A stretch of DNA of 32,552 nucleotides from the IMG/VR virus record IMGVR_UViG_3300021503_000005, positions 1 through 32,552 of that record, one strand, 5' to 3'. Origin of the DNA: a virus. The translations under genes were made by a program, and so were the position numbers. The notes beneath the pieces were generated by a model, which searched no databases, had not been told where the DNA came from, and saw nothing but the letters and a program-made list of their open reading frames with translations. Of this stretch, positions 22,525-28,679 are shown in pieces (the stretch's first letter is position 1; every line of letters begins with the position of its first letter).

Positions 22525-22889
22525 TTTTTCTTCTCCTCTTTTTGTTCTTCGTAAATTGTTAAATATACCCAGGTTTCATCTTTTTCTAATTTGTATGTTG
22601 TAATTATTTTTTTGTTTGTTTCATAAGTTACTCGTTCTATTTTTATCTTTAGACCTCTTTTTCTTAGTTTACTGAAATATTTTTTTAAGGCTGTTTTAGT
22701 TTTTGGGAAGTACATACAAAGAGTATCCATCATTATTGTTGGATAAATACTCTTTTTTACTAAATCATTCGGTAGTTCTTCGACAGCTATTGTTAGTAAT
22801 TTCGTTTGTTTTGTTTTCTTTTCCACTTCTTTTGTGCGGTCTTTTTCTTTTCTTTGTAATTCGTTTAATAAGGCGTTTTTTACTTGCAT
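22521..22889 (-). CDS. Hypothetical protein, paralogue 3 of 3
   Basis: A 122-residue relative of the next two genes. It has a longer basic N-terminal helix (NELQRKEKDRTKEVEKKTKQ), then VEELPNDLVKKS, MMDTLCMYF, a KTALKKYFSKLRKRGLKIKI stretch and a final WVYLTIYEEQ strand. It ends EKKK, part of the following gene's SD. Family unknown. Confidence 0.6.
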   Translation of the reverse strand: MQVKNALLNELQRKEKDRTKEVEKKTKQTKLLTIAVEELPNDLVKKSIYPTIMMDTLCMYFPKTKTALKKYFSKLRKRGLKIKIERVTYETNKKIITTYKLEKDETWVYLTIYEEQKEEKKK

Positions 22890-23506
22890 TTTTCTTCTCC
22901 TATTATTACGACATAAGGTGTTACAGGTCTTGCGACTTCTAACATTAGTCTTGTTCCTTTCTTATAATCCGTTTCAAGCATTTTTACAAGTATCTGAGGA
23001 TTTTGTGCATAGTATATTTGTGATTTAAACCATAATCCCTCCTTTGTTGTTTTTTCAAGATCATATGCTAAGATACACTTTATTCCGGACATAGCTTTTA
23101 ATGAGAAATTGTCCGGTACTTCTGAAGTTATCTTTAAGTAACTTGGGAATCCTTTGTATCCCGTCATTTCAAGATATTCTTTTGTTGTTAATTCTTTTTT
23201 GTTTTCACTTTCTACTGTGTGTTCTAAACTTGCTATTATTTCCAGTTCGTCAATCCATATTCTTGTTCCTTTCTTGTAAATCTTTTTTAGTAATTCTTTT
23301 AGACTCTCTATTGATACAGCATAATATATTACTGCATCAAAGGGTGTTTGTTTATGCAGCACTTCATCTATGTTAGTTACTAAGTAAATTAACCACTTTT
23401 TTTCTGGTAATGTGCTTATTTCTGTGAGGTCTTCTTCTGACAATTTAACCTCGGAGGAAATAGCCTTCCAATCTTCTCCTTCCTTGTATATCATTTTTTC
23501 GTTCAT
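22880..23506 (-). CDS. Hypothetical protein with internal duplication
   Basis: A 208-residue protein. Two copies of one segment are seen: AVIYYAVSIESLKELLKKIY-KKGTRIWIDELEII (residues ~59-93) and SQIYYAQNPQILVKMLETDY-KKGTRLMLEVARPV (~164-198). Each has a strand, a helix and a KKGTR turn followed by a strand. The first half ends near LEMTGYKGFPSYL. The ATG at 23506 follows AAAGGAGAAG. Family unknown; a small-molecule or peptide-binding fold built from two repeats is possible. Confidence 0.58.
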   Translation of the reverse strand: MNEKMIYKEGEDWKAISSEVKLSEEDLTEISTLPEKKWLIYLVTNIDEVLHKQTPFDAVIYYAVSIESLKELLKKIYKKGTRIWIDELEIIASLEHTVESENKKELTTKEYLEMTGYKGFPSYLKITSEVPDNFSLKAMSGIKCILAYDLEKTTKEGLWFKSQIYYAQNPQILVKMLETDYKKGTRLMLEVARPVTPYVVIIGEEKCK

Positions 23507-23517
23507 TTCTTCTCCTT

Positions 23518-23982
23518 TTAGCTTAATAATTTTTCCACACTTTCTGTAAATTCGTCAAGGGTCGTGTAGTAATTTTTTTCTCCTGTATAATCCTTCTCGT
23601 TTTTTGCTCTTCTTATTAGTATATTTGTCCACCATTCATTTCTCCAGAGTCTTACGTCAGAAATTGAGAAGTACACATATTTTCCGTTTTTAGTGATGAA
23701 GCCACTAAGAAAATAATGGCAAGTATGTTGAGCTATTAACTTTGCTCCTTCTGGCAATTTGTTCTTTATTTCCTTAAAGAACAATTTTGCGAAGGCTTTG
23801 AAATCCTCTGTAACTGTTATAGTTCCTTTAAAATTCCAGGTTTTAAATTCTTTAAGTGTTTTAGGAATCTCTGGAGCTCTTCTTTCTTTGATCCTTCTTT
23901 CGGCAAATCTTCTCCTTTCTCCAGATATTACAGCTCTTCTTTCTTTAACTCGCCGATCTTTTAACTTTCTTCTCTCTTTCAT
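23518..23982 (-). CDS. Protein with Arg-rich 'ERR/DRR' repeats
   Basis: A 154-residue protein. Residues 1-36 are a run of E/D-R-R units (KERRKLKDRRVKERRA then ERRRFAERRIKERRAP), strongly basic and likely helical. Residues ~40-154 form a globular domain (FKGTITVTEDFKAFAKLFF; CHYFLSGFITKNGKYVYFSI; VRLWRNEWWTN). Such ERR arrays occur in bacterial proteins of uncertain role and suit nucleic-acid or acidic-protein binding. The start has AAGGAGAAGGAAA upstream and overlaps the next gene by four bases. Confidence 0.58.
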   Translation of the reverse strand: MKERRKLKDRRVKERRAVISGERRRFAERRIKERRAPEIPKTLKEFKTWNFKGTITVTEDFKAFAKLFFKEIKNKLPEGAKLIAQHTCHYFLSGFITKNGKYVYFSISDVRLWRNEWWTNILIRRAKNEKDYTGEKNYYTTLDEFTESVEKLLS

Positions 23983-24212
23983 TTTCCTTCTCCTTTGTCT
24001 TTGTAAATAACTTTTTCATAGGATATATATTCATATCCTTTTTCTTTAAGTAATTGTTCGCATTCTTCTACTGTGATATTTGTGCCAAAACCTCCCTTTC
24101 TTGATTTGTGGTAAGTTGCTAAAAGGTAGAATTGTTTAGGATTGTCGCATCCTATATTTGAAAATAATGCGACAAAATTCTTTTTTGATTTAAAAGGTAA
24201 TACGAGTTTCAT
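23979..24212 (-). CDS. Hypothetical small protein
   Basis: A 77-residue basic protein. It contains a FYLLATYHKSRKGGFGTNIT motif followed by VEECEQLLKEKGYEYISYE, a beta-turn-helix layout. It ends KGEGK; those codons are the SD of the next gene, whose ATG overlaps this stop. The start at 24212 is likewise coupled to the small acidic gene upstream. Confidence 0.55.
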   Translation of the reverse strand: MKLVLPFKSKKNFVALFSNIGCDNPKQFYLLATYHKSRKGGFGTNITVEECEQLLKEKGYEYISYEKVIYKDKGEGK

Positions 24213-24340
24213 TTCTCTTCTCCTTCGTTTTTAAGAATTGTTTCGGTTGTTTGAACTGTTAATTCTTCCTCTTCTTCCGGCTGTCTTAAAGCAAATTCAA
24301 TCCAACCGTTTTCACTGTTTAGATCATTGTTGAAAATCAT
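24209..24340 (-). CDS. Small acidic protein, first gene of the operon
   Basis: A 43-residue acidic peptide (MIFNNDLNSENGWIEFALRQ then a PEEEEEL run) that ends NEGEEK. It is short but well supported: AAAGGA lies eight bases before ATG at 24340, and its stop overlaps the next start as AAATGA, the coupling used throughout this operon. It lies about 155 bases downstream of the sigma54-like element. Function unknown; small acidic first-gene peptides in phages are sometimes DNA-mimic inhibitors, which is only a guess here. Confidence 0.5.
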   Translation of the reverse strand: MIFNNDLNSENGWIEFALRQPEEEEELTVQTTETILKNEGEEK

Positions 24341-24420
24341 TGTTTTGTTCCTTTCTGCTATATTGTGTTAAATGATCTACACACAAGTTAATAAATAGAC
24401 TGGATAAAAGCAAGGGAATT

Positions 24421-24475
24421 CGGAAAAAAATTTTATCGGGCAAGACCAAGGGCAAGAATAGGAATTATTTGCCCG
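24421..24475 (-). promoter_or_regulatory. Leader with mutually exclusive hairpins, attenuator-like
   Basis: In the RNA sense, CGGGCAA (24469-24475) can pair either with TTGCCC at 24450-24455 or with TTGCCCG at 24437-24443. The second pairing is followed by ATAAAATTTTTTT, like an intrinsic terminator. The stem is only seven base pairs, so the strength is uncertain. Confidence 0.35.
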
Positions 24476-24503
24476 TATATAATATGGAATTCCTTAATAT
24501 ATA

Positions 24504-24519
24504 AGCAAAAATCATGCCA
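24504..24519 (-). promoter_or_regulatory. sigma54-like -24/-12 promoter of the unknown-gene operon
   Basis: The minus strand reads TGGCATGATTTTTGCT: GG and GC exactly ten bases apart, TTGC at -12, in the context TTTTTGGCAT. It points at the operon starting at 24340 and lies between a terminator and the first gene, where a promoter must be. No -35/-10 pair of sigma70 type was seen nearby. Confidence 0.6.
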
Positions 24520-24555
24520 AAAATTTCATACAATAATGTTTAAAAATAGAACATC

Positions 24556-24620
24556 GGTCAAAATTTGAACGAGGGTCAGAAATGAAACGGCAGGCTGAAA
24601 TGGGACAGCAGGTTGAAATA
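24556..24620. repeat. Degenerate 18-bp tandem repeats upstream of the sigma54-like element
   Basis: Units begin at 24556 (GGTCAAAATTTGAACGAG), 24574 (GGTCAGAAATGAAACGGC), 24593 (GGCTGAAATGGGACAGC) and 24611 (GGTTGAAATAAT). They lie about 40-100 bases upstream of the -24 GG, where enhancer-binding activators of sigma54 promoters commonly bind. Confidence 0.5.
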
Positions 24621-24637
24621 ATTTTTTTAAAAATCTT

Positions 24638-24694
24638 ATTCTACGTCTAAAAAATTCCTAAGTTTTTTATATTCTACGTTTAAAAAATTCCTAA
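24638..24694. repeat. Two copies of a 24-bp repeat shared with position 18981
   Basis: Copies at 24638-24661 and 24671-24694 are 33 bases apart and read ATTCTACG(T)(C/T)TAAAAAATTCCTA-type. A third copy lies at 18981-19004 in the origin-like region. Only one or two positions differ between them. Confidence 0.75.
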
Positions 24695-24702
24695 AATAAA
24701 AA

Positions 24703-24730
24703 AATCCCTGGAAATAAATTTCCAGGGATT
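24703..24730 (-). terminator. Intrinsic terminator after the replication/metabolism operon
   Basis: A perfect 13-bp stem (AATCCCTGGAAAT with ATTTCCAGGGATT), a two-base loop and a following TTTTTTTATTTTAG on the minus strand. It lies about 70 bases beyond the stop at 24799. Confidence 0.85.
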
Positions 24731-24798
24731 ATAGTACTCTTATCCCCTTTTCAATTATGTGTATTTGTTGATCTTATGCCCTTTTCAATTATGTGTAT

Positions 24799-25116
24799 CT
24801 ATTGTCTAACTTCCCACGTGATTCCTGGGATTTTTCCGTAGATTTTCTCAGCGGCTTTCTTTGCCTTTTCTTCAGAATAGAAACGATGATCAATCATTCG
24901 CTCTTCGTCTTCATCAGGATATTTGACAAAGAGACGATAGATTGGTCTCGTAGCTGTTCTTGCTCGTTCTTCAATTACGAATCCTGAAATCCCAGGGAAG
25001 TACTTTTCCCTGTATTCTTCCAAACGAGCCCTAAATTCCTCATCGCTTTCATTTTTCTGCTTGTGCAAAGGAGTTAAAGCTACTCCCGTCGGTTGATGAA
25101 CAAGAACTAATGACAT
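24799..25116 (-). CDS. Hypothetical protein, last gene of the replication operon
   Basis: A 105-residue soluble protein. The first part (HQPTGVALTPLHKQKNESDEEF) leads to an acidic helix, then a strand-helix domain with RPIYRLFVKYPDEDEERMID, FYSEEKAKKAAEKIYGKIPG and a closing TWEVRQ. The start at 25116 (GGAGAAAGAAAG upstream) overlaps the end of the TSCPD gene. No family recognised. Confidence 0.58.
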   Translation of the reverse strand: MSLVLVHQPTGVALTPLHKQKNESDEEFRARLEEYREKYFPGISGFVIEERARTATRPIYRLFVKYPDEDEERMIDHRFYSEEKAKKAAEKIYGKIPGITWEVRQ

Positions 25117-25463
25117 CTTTCTTTCTCCATTTTTAGTATTCTGGCTATTCCATCAGCGCAAGATCGAATAGCTCCTTTCTTTAAATGAGTCCCGTAAATC
25201 GGTTTATTACAGGATTCATTCACTAACTGTTTGATTATAAGGTCTATTGGGATTTCATTTTGCAGGGACATTGAAATCAGGCGAGCGATTGTATTCATCA
25301 GACAGCAGTAACATAACCCCGCTTTTCCCATTCTGACAAAGACCTCGTAGATGCGCTTATCTATTATACCAACCGTAACGTATAAAGTTCCACATGGAGT
25401 CTTTATTTTATGAGTTACGCTCTCAACTATTTTTGGTCTCATATTTGGCTTTGTACTGGGCAT
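25107..25463 (-). CDS. Stand-alone TSCPD-domain protein
   Basis: This 118-residue protein matches the TSCPD domain found at the C-terminus of adenosylcobalamin-dependent ribonucleotide reductases and in small free-standing proteins: TPCGTLYVTV (22-31), GKAGLCYCC (46-54), a helix LMNTIARLISMSLQNEIPID, C85, and SCADGIARIL (101-110; the family motif is SCPD). The Cys set suggests metal or redox function. A link to deoxynucleotide supply is plausible in a replication operon. The ATG at 25463 has AGAGGGA upstream and lies inside the previous gene. Confidence 0.75.
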   Translation of the reverse strand: MPSTKPNMRPKIVESVTHKIKTPCGTLYVTVGIIDKRIYEVFVRMGKAGLCYCCLMNTIARLISMSLQNEIPIDLIIKQLVNESCNKPIYGTHLKKGAIRSCADGIARILKMEKERCH

Positions 25464-25773
25464 TTAGTGTTCCCTCTTTATGTCCGGCTTCATATCCTCG
25501 CTTGTACTCTTCAAATTCCCATTCCTCATATGATTTCTCCTCTATAGAAGGATCAAGGGGGTTATATATTCCATCCTCGCCGTCAACATAGCCATCCTCA
25601 TAGCCGGCTTCATACATGTAAACTTTTCGACCTTTTTTGTACCCCTCTTTATAGCCTTTTTTCCATTCTTCTACACGGGGGAGATTATTGAGACTGGGGA
25701 AATCCTTGAAGGGAACACCGTTAGCCGCTGTGTGATAACCCAGATAGAGGCCTACATCATAATCCGCTGTCAT
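25423..25773 (-). CDS. Gly-Tyr repeat protein
   Basis: A 116-residue acidic protein with repeated G-Y-x-x-G-(Y/H)-x-x-G units: KGYKEGYKKG, AGYEDGYVDGEDG and RGYEAGHKEG. The N-terminal part (VGLYLGYHTAANGVPF) is distinct. GYxxGYxxG arrays are found in several small phage and bacterial proteins of unknown role. The start follows AAAGGAG and the end overlaps the TSCPD gene by 41 bases. Confidence 0.58.
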   Translation of the reverse strand: MTADYDVGLYLGYHTAANGVPFKDFPSLNNLPRVEEWKKGYKEGYKKGRKVYMYEAGYEDGYVDGEDGIYNPLDPSIEEKSYEEWEFEEYKRGYEAGHKEGTLNAQYKAKYETKNS

Positions 25774-25796
25774 TATTTACTCCTTTAATTATTATC

Positions 25797-26045
25797 TTAG
25801 AGCATTAGAACAGCTGCTAAACATCCTGCTAAATCCCAGAGTATATCATAGTAGTCTCCTCCTCTTGGATCATTCCATCTTAGAACGTCATCTGCTATTA
25901 GTTCCCAGAGTACTGCTACAAGTAGGACAAGACCTGCAGCTATCCATTTGTTGATTCCTACATGATAGCTTAGTATGAGTGTAAGGAACATACACCCGCT
26001 ACCATGAATAATACTCCATTTGTTGAAAGGATCAAGGAGTTTCAT
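25797..26045 (-). CDS. Small VanZ/YjdF-like membrane protein
   Basis: An 82-residue protein with three membrane segments (GCMFLTLILSYHVG; AAGLVLLVAVLWELI; LWDLAGCLAAVLML). A W-E-L-x-(A)-D then D-P-R-GGD-YYD-x-x-WD-x-x-G pattern resembles the conserved acidic loop of VanZ-like and DUF2238 families. It may alter the envelope or serve as an accessory membrane protein. The upstream ribosome site is weak. Confidence 0.5.
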   Translation of the reverse strand: MKLLDPFNKWSIIHGSGCMFLTLILSYHVGINKWIAAGLVLLVAVLWELIADDVLRWNDPRGGDYYDILWDLAGCLAAVLML

Positions 26046-26048
26046 TTT

Positions 26049-26468
26049 TTACTGGGTCTTTTTGAAGGTGGATTTAGGTTGATCTGTTTGAGGCTTTGGT
26101 ACAGGAGTATTAGTATTTGATTTCTTTTCTTCATCCCAGGAGATGTTATAACCGTCTCCTTTTTTAGGTGGTTTTATTTTTTCATCGCCTTTTAGAATGC
26201 TTTCTATTCTTGCATACCCGCACTCATCTACGAGATTGTCTCTTTTATGTCTATATGCTTCTCGGATAAGTTTCACAGCTTTCAGTATTCTACAAACATC
26301 TATTACTGTGAGAGTTATTTCTTTTTTACATTTAGGACAATGTTTATCCATTATTATTGTTGCTACTGTCGCTATTTTTTCAAACGACTCACGGGGATCA
26401 CCGTAGTCAGTTTTTCTTTTACCATCTACGAGTTCTTGAGCGTCTTGCAGAATTGTTCTCTTTTTCAT
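26049..26468 (-). CDS. DUF6378-like protein with a CxxC insert
   Basis: A 139-residue protein. The first 100 residues match phage proteins of the DUF6378 type: ILQDAQELVDGKR-x-x-DYGDPRESFEKIA (6-33), TVIDVCRILKAVKLIREA and DNLVDECGYARI. The insert CPKCKKE (44-50) is an extra feature. The Pro/Lys/Thr-rich tail (~100-139) is disordered. Family members often lie near nucleotide-metabolism genes, but the activity is unproven. Clear AAAGGAG before ATG at 26468. Confidence 0.65.
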   Translation of the reverse strand: MKKRTILQDAQELVDGKRKTDYGDPRESFEKIATVATIIMDKHCPKCKKEITLTVIDVCRILKAVKLIREAYRHKRDNLVDECGYARIESILKGDEKIKPPKKGDGYNISWDEEKKSNTNTPVPKPQTDQPKSTFKKTQ

Positions 26469-26469
26469 T

Positions 26470-26718
26470 TTATTCTCCTTTCGTTTGTTTTTTATTATGT
26501 TCCTTAAAAATAATTTCTGTTACTGTATGTATCGGCCACATGGCTATTCTCTCATCTTGATCATTTATCTGGAAAATACACCATGCCCAATTCATAATAC
26601 CAGCATACTGTCCTAAAATAAACCTTCCTTTCTTAAGTTCACCGTATGGATCACTGGCTAACATAAAACTTTCGATTTCACGACCGAGGTCATTTTCGAT
26701 TGTAAGGTATTTTACCAT
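26470..26718 (-). CDS. Hypothetical small protein
   Basis: An 82-residue protein with a beta-rich pattern (MVKYLTIENDLGREI; KGRFILGQYAGIMNWAWCIF; ERIAMWPIHTVTEIIF). It starts after AAAAGGAGAG at 26718 and ends one base before the next gene. Family unknown. Confidence 0.52.
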   Translation of the reverse strand: MVKYLTIENDLGREIESFMLASDPYGELKKGRFILGQYAGIMNWAWCIFQINDQDERIAMWPIHTVTEIIFKEHNKKQTKGE

Positions 26719-26761
26719 TTTACTCTCCTTTTATTTTTTAGTTTTTATTTCAGGTCTCATT

Positions 26762-26950
26762 TTATTCTTCTTCAGTAGGAAGATGAAATTCTCTCATTTG
26801 TCCACAGTTATAACATATACCTTCTTCATCAGGGCTGTATCTGTTGCATATTAGATAAAATTCCCCTTGATCTCCTTCACCAAAGTATCGTAATGAGAAA
26901 CCTGGTGGAATGTAGATATGTTCTTTTCGTGTTAAATCAGGTAGTTTCAT
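26762..26950 (-). CDS. Small Cys/His protein
   Basis: A 62-residue protein ending ICYNCGQMREFHLPTEEE with a single CxxC and nearby His/Cys, so a metal site is possible (C36 and H57 are candidates). The start at 26950 overlaps the end of the next upstream gene (AAATGA). In the gap to the next gene a 9-codon frame (MRPEIKTKK) lies in front of its SD and is probably not a gene. Confidence 0.5.
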   Translation of the reverse strand: MKLPDLTRKEHIYIPPGFSLRYFGEGDQGEFYLICNRYSPDEEGICYNCGQMREFHLPTEEE

Positions 26951-27168
26951 TTCTCCCTCTGCTTTTTGATTTCAAATTTTTTCTTCTGTTGGCTTATTAA
27001 ACGACTAATATGTTTTAATCCGTTTGTTACAAGTTTATCAGGATCATATCCCATCTCTTTCAGTAAAGATATTTTTGCTTTTCTATCTTGATTGAAAACT
27101 TCTTCGAACGAAGATTCAAGGTTTCGTAAAATATCTTCATTTTTAGTTAAGCGTTTATCCATAATCAT
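26947..27168 (-). CDS. Hypothetical helical protein
   Basis: A 73-residue charged, helical protein (LTKNEDILRNLESSFEEVFN; ISRLISQQKKKFEIKKQREK). The start overlaps the stop of the upstream gene as AAATGA. The basic C-terminus encodes the next gene's ribosome site. Family unknown. Confidence 0.5.
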   Translation of the reverse strand: MIMDKRLTKNEDILRNLESSFEEVFNQDRKAKISLLKEMGYDPDKLVTNGLKHISRLISQQKKKFEIKKQREK

Positions 27169-27359
27169 TTCTCCCTCGCATCTGGTAATTCACACCAATC
27201 AGGAATTGTTTCTAATGGAGTTCTAATTCTGCGTTTATGTTTTGGATCAAGAAGGCAATAAGGATTATATCCTATATCAATATGATTCCCCATATCACAC
27301 TCCCAACGGTCAACCCAGGGACATTCCTTACAACTGCTAATTTCTACCAGTTTTTTCAT
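27165..27359 (-). CDS. Small Cys-rich protein (CxxCPW type)
   Basis: A 64-residue protein. I place the start at the ATG at 27359 (MKKLVEI), which overlaps the stop of the upstream gene in the ATGA fashion used here; an ATG at 27380 is possible. The pattern SSCKECPWVDRW-x-CD, then YCL and IPDWCELPD, is a recurrent small phage protein with five or six Cys, likely zinc-binding. Confidence 0.55.
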   Translation of the reverse strand: MKKLVEISSCKECPWVDRWECDMGNHIDIGYNPYCLLDPKHKRRIRTPLETIPDWCELPDAREK

Positions 27360-27562
27360 TTTGGTTTGAAATGAGAACATTCTTCCGGTAGCACTTTTAC
27401 TAACAGTTCGACCAGATAGCCCACTCTCATTTCATCATGAGCTTCAAATCTATTACGGATTAAATATGAATTCCATAATTCATAATCAACTGGGACTTTT
27501 GTTGTTTTGTGGATTGCTTCAAGAAGTTCACATTTGAAATATTTACATTCAGTACAGTGCAT
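27356..27562 (-). CDS. Small Cys-containing protein
   Basis: A 68-residue protein with CTECKYFKC at the start and ECSHFKPK at the end, so four Cys may bind one metal. The middle is helical (MRVGYLVELLVKVLPE). ATG at 27562 follows AAAGGAGACAAAAG. It is the first of a group of compact Cys proteins. Confidence 0.5.
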   Translation of the reverse strand: MHCTECKYFKCELLEAIHKTTKVPVDYELWNSYLIRNRFEAHDEMRVGYLVELLVKVLPEECSHFKPK

Positions 27563-27607
27563 CTTTTGTCTCCTTTATTAACTTACAAACATTACAAACT
27601 TTTATGT

Positions 27608-28273
27608 TTATGGTTTACTCTTATCCTCACAAAATTTACCTATTCTATTAACTGCGAGTTTACAATATTTTTCTTCAATTTCAAATCCAATGAATCTTCT
27701 ATTAAGTTGAACACACGCTATCGCTGTACTTCCGCTCCCAATAAATGGGTCTAAAATTAAAGCATCTTCGCTTGTAAACATTCCTAAGATTTCTTTTATG
27801 AAATGCTTGGGTTTTGGAGTAGGATGATCTATATACCCCTCATCAGGTTCAACCATTTTTCCAGGGGTATCAACAAATATATCTTTGTTTCGGTGAAGGA
27901 TTTTAGGGTTTCCTTTTTTGAAGACAAAACATGACATATATTTTGTGAACCCTATTGGTGAGTTAACACCTGAGGTAGGACAATATAAAATAATTTGCCA
28001 GAAGTAATCGAATGGGTTATTTTTAAATAATTGAGGAAGAAATTTTGTGCTAAAAAATGTAATAAAGAAACTATTGTTTTTTAATACTCTATCGCATTCT
28101 GGCATAATATCATAGAAAAGACTTAAATCAGCATCGCCTCGGATATCTTTTTTATTTAATCCGTAAGGTGGGTCAGTAATTACTATATCTATAGAATTAT
28201 CAGGAATTAACTTTATTAAGTCTAAACAATCGCCGCAGATTATTTTATTAATGAAATCTTCTTCTCTGGTCAT
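27608..28273 (-). CDS. DNA methyltransferase (N4-cytosine/N6-adenine type)
   Basis: A 221-residue enzyme of the beta class: DPPYG (34-38) comes before the SAM-binding DPFIGSGSTAIAC (175-187). A HPTPKP motif (150-155), usual in this class, lies between them. The recognition region is the segment ~90-145. With no restriction gene nearby, it is an orphan methylase that could protect phage DNA from host restriction or mark it for replication or packaging. Full length for the family. SD is GGAGATG, about ten bases upstream. Confidence 0.88.
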   Translation of the reverse strand: MTREEDFINKIICGDCLDLIKLIPDNSIDIVITDPPYGLNKKDIRGDADLSLFYDIMPECDRVLKNNSFFITFFSTKFLPQLFKNNPFDYFWQIILYCPTSGVNSPIGFTKYMSCFVFKKGNPKILHRNKDIFVDTPGKMVEPDEGYIDHPTPKPKHFIKEILGMFTSEDALILDPFIGSGSTAIACVQLNRRFIGFEIEEKYCKLAVNRIGKFCEDKSKP

Positions 28274-28294
28274 CTTTTTTCATCTCCTTTATTG

Positions 28295-28678
28295 TTAACC
28301 TATTATTTTTCGATAAGCTGCAATCCAAGACATCTGCATTGCTTTTGTATATCTTTTCACTTCTTCTATTGCCATTTTCTCGGATAGTGGCTTGATTTTA
28401 GCTAATTGATTTTTATTCATTGGGATCGGTTTAGCTTTGTATTTTTGAAGTAATTTTCTAATTTCTTCTTTCTTAGCTCGTTTCTTTTCATCTTCGTAAT
28501 AATAGGTAAAGCTATTAGGCGGTGGTTTAAATGGAGAATCGTTAGTGGATTTTCCTTTATTTTTTGTTTTGCGAAGGTAGGTAAAACTTATATACGGTGG
28601 TCTGAATGGAGAATAAATAATCTCGTGAATTTCCCAAATTCCCTTACTATTTTCTAACCTATAGTGTTTTTCTTTCAT
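28295..28678 (-). CDS. Hypothetical basic protein
   Basis: A 127-residue basic protein. Two similar PF(R/K)PPx(I/N)SFTY segments (SPFRPPYISFTYLRKTK and SPFKPPPNSFTYYYEDE) suggest an internal duplication. The C-terminal half is helical and strongly charged (KKRAKKEEIRKLLQKYKAKP; MAIEEVKRYTKAM). Family unknown. Confidence 0.55.
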   Translation of the reverse strand: MKEKHYRLENSKGIWEIHEIIYSPFRPPYISFTYLRKTKNKGKSTNDSPFKPPPNSFTYYYEDEKKRAKKEEIRKLLQKYKAKPIPMNKNQLAKIKPLSEKMAIEEVKRYTKAMQMSWIAAYRKIIG

Positions 28679-28679
28679 C

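Larger units (their letters stand above)
24341..24798. other. Non-coding control region of the unknown-gene operon
   Basis: About 460 bases without a gene. In transcription order it holds the terminator of the upstream operon (24703-24730), two copies of a 24-bp repeat (24671-24694 and 24638-24661), degenerate 18-bp repeats (24556-24620), the sigma54-like element (24504-24519) and a leader with alternative hairpins (24421-24475). A 35-bp direct repeat (core TTTTCAATTATGTGTAT) lies at about 24739-24800, across the stop of the last gene. Confidence 0.75.

Noticed and set aside
22209-23028. Several plus-strand frames rich in Phe/Leu/Ser
   Set aside because: They are antisense to Lys/Glu-rich genes, which always yields such hydrophobic-looking frames; no ribosome sites.
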